Of a DNA stretch of 59,033 nt, positions 42,772 through 50,306 are shown piece by piece. Within the stretch, counting starts at the first letter, position 1; each line of letters opens with the position of its first letter. The notes beneath the pieces were generated by a model. It was not told the origin of the DNA. It saw nothing but the letters and a program-made list of their open reading frames with translations, and did not search any database. Made by a program: the position numbers and the translations under genes. The stretch is from Halorubrum coriense DSM 10284 (GTDB lineage Archaea; Halobacteriota; Halobacteria; Halobacteriales; Haloferacaceae), in the NCBI RefSeq assembly GCF_000337035.1, contig NZ_AOJL01000061.1, forward strand, positions 6,987 through 66,019, written 5' to 3'.

Positions 42772-44073
42772 ATGGAACGTAAACAGTTCACACGCCGGCG
42801 GTTCATCGGTACGGCTGGAACAACAGCGACGCTTGGAATCGCGGGCTGCCTCGGTGGTGGCGACAGCGGAGAAAACACAATCCGGTACCTCTCCGACCGT
42901 GGGGACTCCAGCGACGTCGTCGACGACATCATCGAGGAGTTCGAGAACGAGTTCGACTACACCGTCGAGGTCACCTACACCTCGCGCGGGACATCGACGG
43001 ACGAGGAGCTCCAGCAGATGCTCGCAGCCGGGAACCCCCCGGATCTAGTGTTTGACACGTCCGCCGACGCCTACCGGTACCAGCAGAACGGCAGCCTCGC
43101 GACCGTCACCAGCGCGGTACAGGACGTTGGACTCCCGGACCCAGTCAACATTGACGGCGAGTCCTACTTCGCGCCGACGATGGTCGAGCCCCTGATGGGC
43201 TGGTACCGCAACGACCTGTACGAGGAGAACCCGACGAACTTCGAGACCTGGCTCAGCGAGGCCCAGCGCGTCAGCGAGGAGGAGGACATGAACGGCTACG
43301 TCGTCCCAACGGGCCAGACCAACAACGCCGACACGTCGACGACCCAATACCTCTGGCAGAACGACGTGGAGATCTACAGCGGCCCCTCCGATGACATTCA
43401 GATTACCATCGACCAAGGTGAGAACCGCGAGCGCGCGGTCGAGACCTACCAGTGGCTCCAAAGCATCAACGAGTACGCACCGAACGGCTCCGGCTGGGAG
43501 TGGGGCGACGGCACGCAAGCGCTCCAGCAGGGTAACGCCGCCGCGTTGATGTCCGTCGGCGGCCTGCCGATCCTAAGCATCCGCCAGAACCGACCTGACC
43601 TCGTCGATAACCTCTCACCGACCGGGTTCCCGATCCCACAGGGCGGCTCCCAAGACACGTGGTGGGCGTACATGGAGGGCCACGTCGTCCGGAACGACGG
43701 CGAGGCAACCGAGGGCGCACAGGAGTTCACCCGCTTCTTCAGCGAGTCCGAGCGCTTCCTCGACTTCGTGCTGTCGGCGCCACTGTTCCAATGGCCGCCG
43801 ACTGAGGAGCTCATGAACAGCGACCAGATGACCGAGAACGAGGTTCTGGCAGAGCACCAGGAGGCGGTAGATCTGGTTCGGGACAACTGGGATGCGTTCA
43901 CCACCGTGCTCGCGACGGGTGACGAGGAGGCGCCCAACCTCACGGCCGCCAACGCATACAGTGGACAGCTGTTCGGGCAGTCGGCCGAGCAGATGCTTGT
44001 TGGCAGCCAGTCACCCGAGGAGACGGTCGATTGGGTGGCGGCGGAACTTCGCGGCCTTCAGGAGGAGGAGTAA
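42772..44073 (+). CDS. Tat-exported lipoprotein, ABC substrate-binding protein (sugar-type)
   Basis: 433 aa from ATG 42772 (GTG 42760 is an alternative). Tat motif RRRFIGTAG, lipobox GIAGC with Cys26. The mature part is an extracellular solute-binding protein of family 1 (MalE-like): DELQQMLAAGNPPDLVFDTS-type segment, VEPLMGWYRNDLYEENP, GQLFGQSAEQMLVG. Anchored outside the membrane, it hands its ligand to the permeases encoded next. MalE-type proteins usually bind sugars, but the enzymes of this operon point to an organic acid or its derivative; ligand not determinable from sequence. Confidence 0.92.
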   Translation: MERKQFTRRRFIGTAGTTATLGIAGCLGGGDSGENTIRYLSDRGDSSDVVDDIIEEFENEFDYTVEVTYTSRGTSTDEELQQMLAAGNPPDLVFDTSADAYRYQQNGSLATVTSAVQDVGLPDPVNIDGESYFAPTMVEPLMGWYRNDLYEENPTNFETWLSEAQRVSEEEDMNGYVVPTGQTNNADTSTTQYLWQNDVEIYSGPSDDIQITIDQGENRERAVETYQWLQSINEYAPNGSGWEWGDGTQALQQGNAAALMSVGGLPILSIRQNRPDLVDNLSPTGFPIPQGGSQDTWWAYMEGHVVRNDGEATEGAQEFTRFFSESERFLDFVLSAPLFQWPPTEELMNSDQMTENEVLAEHQEAVDLVRDNWDAFTTVLATGDEEAPNLTAANAYSGQLFGQSAEQMLVGSQSPEETVDWVAAELRGLQEEE

Positions 44074-44082
44074 CGCTTCTCG

Positions 44083-44997
44083 ATGTCCGCTGTCAGCACG
44101 TTACAGGGGAGGCTCGGCGAGTTCGACGAGAAGCGACTGCTGTTGCTCGCGATGTTTGTCCCGTTCACGCTGTTCTTTGTGCTGGTCTGGGGGGTCCCCA
44201 TCGGCTACGCGCTGGGGATGAGCCTGTTCTCGGACCCGACCGGCGCCGCGGAGTTTGCGTTCCTTGGGAACTACGTCGATGTCCTCACCTCCGAACTGTT
44301 CGGTACCGCGCTGTGGAACAGCATCGTTTACGCGCTCTCTTCGACGGTTCTCAGCCTCGTGCTGGGGCTAGGACTGGCGCTCGTGGTCAACCGGAAAATC
44401 AAGGGCGGCAACGCCTTGCGGACCATGATGATCTTCCCGTACCTCCTGCCGACACTCGTGGTTATTTTCATGTGGACGTTCCTGCTCGACCCCAACGTCG
44501 GCGCGGTGAACCAGTTCCTGCTCGACTACGGGGTGATTCAGGAGCCCCTGGCGTTCTTTTCGTCGACGACGTGGGCGATGCCCGCGGCTATCGTCGCGAG
44601 CGTCTGGAAGTACGGCTCGTTTGCGTTCTTCATCTTGCTTGCGCGCCTACAGGCGATCGATCCGAACCTCTACGAGCGCGCCCGTGTCGAGGGTGCGTCG
44701 ACATGGCAGGCGTTCCGTGACATCACCATTCCGAACCTTCGGGGAGCGATCCTGATCATCATTCTCGTCAGGGGGATCTGGATGTTCAACAAGTTCGACA
44801 TCATTTACCTCGCGACCCGCGGCGGCCCACTGGACGCAACGACGACGCTGCCGATCATGGTGTACGAACTGGCGTTCCTCGGATCGCCCGACTTCGGCGG
44901 TGCGACCGCACTTGCAGGCATCATGTTTCTGCTACTCGCAGCCGTCGCGGTGGTGTACTTCTGGGCGTTCAAACCCGAACAGGAGGTGACTACGTGA
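44083..44997 (+). CDS. ABC importer permease, MalF-like
   Basis: 304 aa. Six helices with the EAA loop YERARVEGASTWQAFRDITI-P characteristic of binding-protein-dependent permeases. Starts 9 bp after the binding-protein stop and overlaps the second permease by 4 bp. Confidence 0.92.
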   Translation: MSAVSTLQGRLGEFDEKRLLLLAMFVPFTLFFVLVWGVPIGYALGMSLFSDPTGAAEFAFLGNYVDVLTSELFGTALWNSIVYALSSTVLSLVLGLGLALVVNRKIKGGNALRTMMIFPYLLPTLVVIFMWTFLLDPNVGAVNQFLLDYGVIQEPLAFFSSTTWAMPAAIVASVWKYGSFAFFILLARLQAIDPNLYERARVEGASTWQAFRDITIPNLRGAILIIILVRGIWMFNKFDIIYLATRGGPLDATTTLPIMVYELAFLGSPDFGGATALAGIMFLLLAAVAVVYFWAFKPEQEVTT

Positions 44998-45872
44998 TGC
45001 TGGGACTCGGCGAGGGCGCCGCCGGGAAGTTCGTCAGCCAACGAACCCAGGAACAGGTGCGTCGAGTGACAGTAATTCTCACAGCCCTGCTCGTCGCGAT
45101 CTTTGTCAGTATCCCGGTGTACGTGATGATCGCTATCGCGTTCCAGCCCTCGGTGACGACCTTCCGAGGTGGACAAGTGAACCTGCTGTTTGATTCGTTC
45201 ACGTTCGATAACTTCGTCCTGTTGTTCACGGAGACCGGCACCCCCCGCTACCTGTTCAACAGTTTCGTGGTCACGGCGTCTTCGACGCTGCTGGCGACAG
45301 CACTGTCGGTTGCGGCGGGATACGGGCTGACCCGCTTCGAGTTCCGTGGGAAGACGATGGCCGCGCGTGCGGTACTGTTCGCGTACATGTTCAGTCCGAT
45401 CGTGCTCGCCATCCCGCTGTACGTCATCTTCTTCTCGCTGGGGATGCTCGACAGCTACTTCGCGCTAACGCTGGCGCTGACGGGTATCTCCGCGCCGTTC
45501 GGCATCTGGCTGATGTGGCAGTACTTTCAGACGGTGCCCATCGCGCTGGAGGAGTCAGCGTGGATCCGCGGCGCAAGCCGAACCCGTACCCTCTGGGAGG
45601 TCGTTCTCCCCGTCGCGCGACCCGGCACCATTGCCACGGCCATCTTTTCGTTTTCGGTTGCGTGGAACGACTTCACGATGGCCCGTGTGGTAATGAGTCA
45701 ACAAGAGATGTACCCGATCACCGTCGGCGCTAGCCTGTTTCTCGACCGCGTGAGCATCGGCTGGTCCGAGACTATGGCGGCGGCAGTGCTGATGTCGCTC
45801 CCGCCGTTCGCGATCGCGCTGTTCCTCCAGAATTACCTGCTACAGGGCTTCAACGTTGGAGGACTCGAATAA
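44994..45872 (+). CDS. ABC importer permease, MalG-like
   Basis: 292 aa. About six helices; the EAA loop reads LEESAWIRGASRTRTLWEVV-LP. Partner of the MalF-like subunit in a heterodimeric channel. The start (GTG or ATG at 44994-44997) overlaps the previous stop; the ATPase gene begins 2 bp after this stop. Confidence 0.92.
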   Translation: MMLGLGEGAAGKFVSQRTQEQVRRVTVILTALLVAIFVSIPVYVMIAIAFQPSVTTFRGGQVNLLFDSFTFDNFVLLFTETGTPRYLFNSFVVTASSTLLATALSVAAGYGLTRFEFRGKTMAARAVLFAYMFSPIVLAIPLYVIFFSLGMLDSYFALTLALTGISAPFGIWLMWQYFQTVPIALEESAWIRGASRTRTLWEVVLPVARPGTIATAIFSFSVAWNDFTMARVVMSQQEMYPITVGASLFLDRVSIGWSETMAAAVLMSLPPFAIALFLQNYLLQGFNVGGLE

Positions 45873-45874
45873 CT

Positions 45875-47008
45875 ATGGCACAACCGATACGACTCGATGA
45901 CGTTCGCAAGGAGTACCACACCGCCGGCGCGAGCCACGTCGCCGTCGACGACCTCTCACTGGAGATTCCCGAGGGGTCGTTCACGACTATCGTCGGTCCT
46001 TCTGGCTGCGGGAAGACCACCACGCTGCGGATGATCGCCGGGCTGGAGACCCCCACCTCGGGGACGATTCACTTCGGCGACCGCGACGTGACCGATGTCC
46101 GCCCGCAGGACCGCAACGCCGCGATGGTGTTCCAGTCCATCGCGCTCTACCCTCACATGACCGTGCGTGAGAATATCGCCTACGGGCTGAAAGTCGCGGG
46201 CGTCCCAAAGGCCAAACGCGACGCGGCCGTCGACGAGGCGGCCGAAACTCTCCAGATCCGCGAACAGTTGGAGAAGATGCCCGCTGAACTCTCCGGCGGC
46301 CAGCAACAGCGCGTCGCGCTCGGCAGTGCGTTCGTACAAGACCCCGACGTGCTCCTGCTTGACGAGCCGATGTCCGACCTAGACGCAAAACTCAAAGCCG
46401 AACTCCGGGTTGAGGTTCAGCGCCTCCACAAGGAGATGGACGCGACGATGGTATACGTCACCCACGACCAGACAGAAGCAATGACGATGAGCGACCATGT
46501 GCTCCTGCTGGAGGAGGGTCGCCTCGCGCAGTTCGCGCCGCCAAGCGATCTGTTCGACCGGCCAGTGTCCCAGTACGTCGCGGAGTTCATCGGCACGCCC
46601 TCGACCAACACGTTGCCCGCGACCGTTGAGGTCGGCGGCGACGCCCCGACTATCGTTGGGGAGCAGTTCGAGATCCCAGCGCCGTCGGACCTGTTCGCCG
46701 ACCGTATCGGCGACTCGGTAACGGTCGGCATCCGGCCGCAGTATCTCTCGCCCGACGGTGGTGACCACCACGTCAGAGTGATAGTGGACGTCGTCGAACA
46801 ACTCGGTACGGAGTTTGTCGTCCACGGCACGAGCGTCGACGGCACCCACATCAACGTCGTCGACGAGCGCGTCGGTGACGCCGGCCCTGACGACGAACTC
46901 TCGGTTGGATTCGACGGCGGCGACGCGTTCGTGTTCGACAAAGACGGCGAAACCATCTGTCACGGCGACGTGCTCGTCGCTGCCCGCTCCGCCTCCCCCT
47001 CTCAATGA
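45875..47008 (+). CDS. ABC importer ATPase, MalK/UgpC-like
   Basis: 377 aa. Walker A GPSGCGKTTT, signature LSGGQQQRVALG, Walker B VLLLDEPMSDLD, H-loop YVTHDQTEAM. The C-terminal ~130 residues form the OB-type regulatory domain (TVGIRPQYLSPDGGDHHVRV) of the MalK group. Overlaps the CoA-transferase gene by 4 bp. Confidence 0.94.
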   Translation: MAQPIRLDDVRKEYHTAGASHVAVDDLSLEIPEGSFTTIVGPSGCGKTTTLRMIAGLETPTSGTIHFGDRDVTDVRPQDRNAAMVFQSIALYPHMTVRENIAYGLKVAGVPKAKRDAAVDEAAETLQIREQLEKMPAELSGGQQQRVALGSAFVQDPDVLLLDEPMSDLDAKLKAELRVEVQRLHKEMDATMVYVTHDQTEAMTMSDHVLLLEEGRLAQFAPPSDLFDRPVSQYVAEFIGTPSTNTLPATVEVGGDAPTIVGEQFEIPAPSDLFADRIGDSVTVGIRPQYLSPDGGDHHVRVIVDVVEQLGTEFVVHGTSVDGTHINVVDERVGDAGPDDELSVGFDGGDAFVFDKDGETICHGDVLVAARSASPSQ

Positions 47009-48288
47009 CGCGATACGACGATTCGACCGACGACACACGGCACAGAACAGATCGGCAACCACGCACCGACGGCGGCCACCGAATCGCCCCGAACCTGCTC
47101 CCCGGCGCCGAGGGGCGGCCGCTTTCGGACGTGACGGTACTAGAATTAGGTCACATCATCGCCGGCCCGTTCTGTTCCATGCTGCTGGCCGACCTCGGCG
47201 CCGAGGTCATCAAGGTGGAACACCCCAAGGGCGGTGACGCAGTCCGAGACTCTTCGGAGGTCGGAAACAGTTCGTTCAATTACGTCAATCGCAACAAACT
47301 TGGCGTTACCCTCGACCTGAAGTCCGATGAGGGCAGCGCGGTGTTCGCGGACCTCGTGGAGGAGTCGGACGTGCTCATCGAGAATTTCGCCACTGGCACC
47401 GCTGACCGCCTTGGTGTCGGCTACGACGATCTGAAAACAATCAACAAAGAACTGGTGTACTGCTCGATTAAGGGGTTCAACGAAGGACCCTATGAGGATT
47501 ACCCGGCGCTCGACCCCGTCGCAGAAGCGCTTTCCGGCGTGATGAGCGTCACGGGCCACCCTGATCAACCACCGGTTCGGTCTGGGACCAGCCTCGCGGA
47601 CATGGCCGCCTCGCTGTACGGCGCCATTTCCATCCTCGGCGGCGTGCGCCAGCGCGATGCCAGCGGGGATGGCCAACATGTCACCGTCCCGCTGTACGAA
47701 AGCACCGTCTCGCTAATGGGCTACTGGCTGGCGTACACACAGGCCTACGGGAAGGTGGCTGAACCAATCGGCGCCGGCCACCCGAACTGGGCACCGTACA
47801 ACGCGTACCAGTCCGCCGACGAGGAGTGGGTGTTCGTCGGTCCGTCTTCACAGGCCCAGTGGGAGGCGATGTGTGAGGTGCTCGACACCGACCTCCACGA
47901 AGACGCCCGCTTTTCAACGCTCGACGACCGCCGCGACCACCGCGAGGCACTAGATAAGGGCGTCGCCGCAGCCTGCGAGCAGTTCGAGGCCGAGGAACTT
48001 ATTTCCCGCCTCCGCAACGCTGGCGTTCCGGTCGCACCAGTCAACGACACGCAGGACGTGATTGACGATCCGTACCTCCGACAGACCGACGCGCTGGGCA
48101 CGATCCACGCGACGGAGGGCGATGGCGGTGACATAGACGTACCGCGCTACCCTGCCCGCTCGACTAGGTTCGACCGCGTGGAGAATGCCGACCCGCCTGA
48201 ACTCGGCGAAGACACTGACGCCGTACTCGAAGCACTGGGCTACGACGAGGCGGAGCGCGAGCGACTCCGCGACACAGGGGCGGTATGA
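47005..48288 (+). CDS. Family III CoA-transferase (CaiB/BaiF)
   Basis: 427 aa. Family signatures: VTVLELGHIIAGPFCSMLLA, DLGAEVIKVEHPKGGD, RNKLGVTLDLKSDEG, DVLIENFATGTADRLGVGYD. The catalytic Asp lies at residue 170 (YPALDPVAEALSG), matching Asp169 of formyl-CoA transferase. It moves CoA between carboxylic acids (for example from succinyl-CoA). Position inside an importer operon and before a Claisen-type enzyme suggests that it activates the imported acid. Exact acid unknown; candidates are C5-C6 hydroxy-dicarboxylates. Confidence 0.93.
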   Translation: MTRYDDSTDDTRHRTDRQPRTDGGHRIAPNLLPGAEGRPLSDVTVLELGHIIAGPFCSMLLADLGAEVIKVEHPKGGDAVRDSSEVGNSSFNYVNRNKLGVTLDLKSDEGSAVFADLVEESDVLIENFATGTADRLGVGYDDLKTINKELVYCSIKGFNEGPYEDYPALDPVAEALSGVMSVTGHPDQPPVRSGTSLADMAASLYGAISILGGVRQRDASGDGQHVTVPLYESTVSLMGYWLAYTQAYGKVAEPIGAGHPNWAPYNAYQSADEEWVFVGPSSQAQWEAMCEVLDTDLHEDARFSTLDDRRDHREALDKGVAAACEQFEAEELISRLRNAGVPVAPVNDTQDVIDDPYLRQTDALGTIHATEGDGGDIDVPRYPARSTRFDRVENADPPELGEDTDAVLEALGYDEAERERLRDTGAV

Positions 48289-49364
48289 AACTCCTCGATC
48301 TCACGCTGCGGGAGGGCGAACAGCGTCCGGGCGTCGAGTACACGGTCGAGCAGAAGGTCGATGCGGCCCGCGAACTCGACCGGCTTGGCGCCGACTTCGT
48401 CCAGATCGGCTTCCCAGTAGCTGGCGAACGAACGCAGAAGGTGTGTAAGCGACTCGACATTGAAGCCGACGTGACTGGCCTCGCCAGAGCGATCCCGAGT
48501 GACGTGGCGGCCGCGCTCGATGCCGGCGTCGACGTGGTGGACCTGTTCGCACCGGCCAGCGATGCGCAACTGGACGCCGTCCTCGGCGCCTCCCGCGAGT
48601 CGATGATCAAGTCGGTACAGGAAGCCGCCAAACTCGCCCGGGAGGGCGGCTCCGACGTACACTTCACTGCGATGGATGGATTTCGCACCTGTCCCGCCCA
48701 CCTCGACGACCTGTTCGCCGCGGTCGACGCCGACTGGTATACCGTCGCGGACACCGTCGGCTCCCGGACACCGGCGGGTGTCGAGCGGCTCCTCGAGGCC
48801 CTCGACGCAGACCTCGGGTCCATCGGTGTCCACTTCCACGAGGACATTGGCGTTGGCACCGCGAACGCACTGGCGGCGGGCCGCGCTGGCGCCGGGAAGG
48901 TTGACGTGTCGATCGGCGGCATCGGCGAGCGAGCAGGCAACACCGCCACCGAGGAGTTCGTCGCCGCCGCCGCGGTCGGCGGGGAGCCGATCGACCTTGC
49001 GGTGGACGAGTCGTCGCTGCTCCCCGTCGCCAACCGCGTGCTGGACGCGCTGGGCGAGGACGTGAAACCAACGAAGCCCCTACTCGGCGCTGAGGTGTTC
49101 TCACATGAGTCTGGCCTCCACACCGCCGCGATGCTGGACGAGCCGTCAACGTTTGAGCCGTTCGACCCTGTCCGCTTTGGGGGGAAGCGGCGGCTTCTGT
49201 TCGGGGTGAGTACTGGCGCCGGTGCGGCCCGGAAGCTCCTCAAACGCGCGGGCCGGGAACCCACGGACGACCGCGTCGAAGCGCTGCTCGCTCGACTCGG
49301 AGACTTGGACGAGGAGATCGGAGTTGAGGAGGCGATCGCAGTGGCGAACGACGTGGACGGCTGA
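48285..49364 (+). CDS. DRE-TIM metallolyase superfamily enzyme (isopropylmalate/homocitrate synthase-like)
   Basis: 359 aa. The N-terminus MKLLDLTLREGEQRPGVEYT carries the Arg9-Glu10 catalytic/metal pair; the metal-binding HFH is at 183-185 (GVHFHEDIGVGTA), and GIGERAGNTATEEF is the Claisen-condensing subgroup motif. HMG-CoA lyases lack that last motif. There is no LeuA-type regulatory domain, so it is short, like NifV or Re-type enzymes. Substrate likely an acyl-CoA plus a 2-oxoacid, or the reverse cleavage. Overlaps the CoA-transferase gene by 4 bp and ends the operon. Confidence 0.88.
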   Translation: MKLLDLTLREGEQRPGVEYTVEQKVDAARELDRLGADFVQIGFPVAGERTQKVCKRLDIEADVTGLARAIPSDVAAALDAGVDVVDLFAPASDAQLDAVLGASRESMIKSVQEAAKLAREGGSDVHFTAMDGFRTCPAHLDDLFAAVDADWYTVADTVGSRTPAGVERLLEALDADLGSIGVHFHEDIGVGTANALAAGRAGAGKVDVSIGGIGERAGNTATEEFVAAAAVGGEPIDLAVDESSLLPVANRVLDALGEDVKPTKPLLGAEVFSHESGLHTAAMLDEPSTFEPFDPVRFGGKRRLLFGVSTGAGAARKLLKRAGREPTDDRVEALLARLGDLDEEIGVEEAIAVANDVDG

Positions 49365-49420
49365 ACACCCCAGACCGCGCAGAACCGCCGCCGACCGAAG
49401 ATTTCCTGACACGAGCGGCG

Positions 49421-50108
49421 GTGTTCAGATAAGGAAAAAGAGTGAGGCGGTGTGTTTTCTGAGTAGTTTATGCCTGAAAACACACGCCTCAGCGGTATTA
49501 TCAACCAGCTCGAATTGTTATTTGTCGAACGAGGAGCGACACCGAGATTGCTGATGAAGCTCGGTATTCAGCTCCATCTTGCTGGCCTATCACTTTCGAG
49601 TACAGTTTTATTCTTGAGATATTTAGTGTCGAATGTACTCGATCGACGGTTCATAGTTAGGCTCACAAAGTCGATCTACAGCCTGAAGGTGGGCGGTGTC
49701 GGGATCACATTGTGGTTGACGAGACTGTGATCCGAATCAATGATGAGCAATATTGGCTGTATGCTGCTGTCGATCCTGAAACAAACGAATTGCTCGATAC
49801 AAAAGTTGAGCCAACGACGACAAAGATTCTCCCTCATTCGTCTCTAACGGAACTCTCCAAGAAACACGACGTCTCCGACGCCGTGTTTCTCGTCGATGGA
49901 TCGCACTCGTTACAATATGCGTGTCAACGCCACGACTTTGATTTCAGATACGAGAAACATGGAAGTCGGAACAGCGTCGAACGTGTCTTTAGAGTGATAA
50001 ACCGTCGAAATATAGATTTCTCAAGCTGTTTCAGCAACATCGAAGCAGAAACCGCCGACAATTGGATCAAATCGTTCAGTTTCGCATGGAATCAGCTTAT
50101 TTGAACAC
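49421..50108 (+). mobile_element. IS6-family element, degenerate
   Basis: 688 bp bounded by the inverted repeats GTGTTCAGATAAG (49421-49433) and CTTATTTGAACAC (50096-50108). It lies 57 bp after the operon's last gene, in the same orientation as the remnant at 41822-41971 upstream of the operon. Together they form the outline of an IS6-type pseudo-compound transposon. Confidence 0.8.
49470..50104 (+). pseudogene. IS6-family transposase, frameshift and nonsense
   Basis: ATG 49470 gives MPENTRLSGIINQLELLFVE and GIQLHLAGLSLSSTVLF, then the frame is lost. Shifting by one restores FSVECTRSTVHS, TAG (expected Trp: HSW-HK), then AHKVDLQPEGGRCRDH and IVVDETVIRINDEQYWLYAA. Downstream the DDE residues are visible: VDET, VFLVDGSHSL and, in place of the last Glu, SRNSVERVF. 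At least one indel and one TGG-to-TAG change inactivate it. Confidence 0.85.
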
Positions 50109-50156
50109 TACGTACAAAAGAGAAATGAAACTCATAGTCGCACATAGATTTGAGAG

Positions 50157-50245
50157 GCTCTGTTGAAATCCTCTTCTTCAGCTAGGTCCTTGCCTGAAAT
50201 GACTGATCGCTGAAGGGTGCGTATTGTTCGACTCAGTACAGCCGC
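50157..50245 (+). repeat. Solo IS terminus, type B
   Basis: GGCTCTGTTGAAATCCTCTT CTTCAGCTAGG, then TGCCTGAAATGACTGATCGC and TGAAGGGTGCGTATTG. The expected transposase start is altered. It lies 50 bp after the IS6 element. Confidence 0.6.
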
Positions 50246-50306
50246 CTACCTGAACAACGGCTTTGTTGAGCTCACGAAGAACAGGTTCTGAGCTCTGTTC
50301 TATCGT

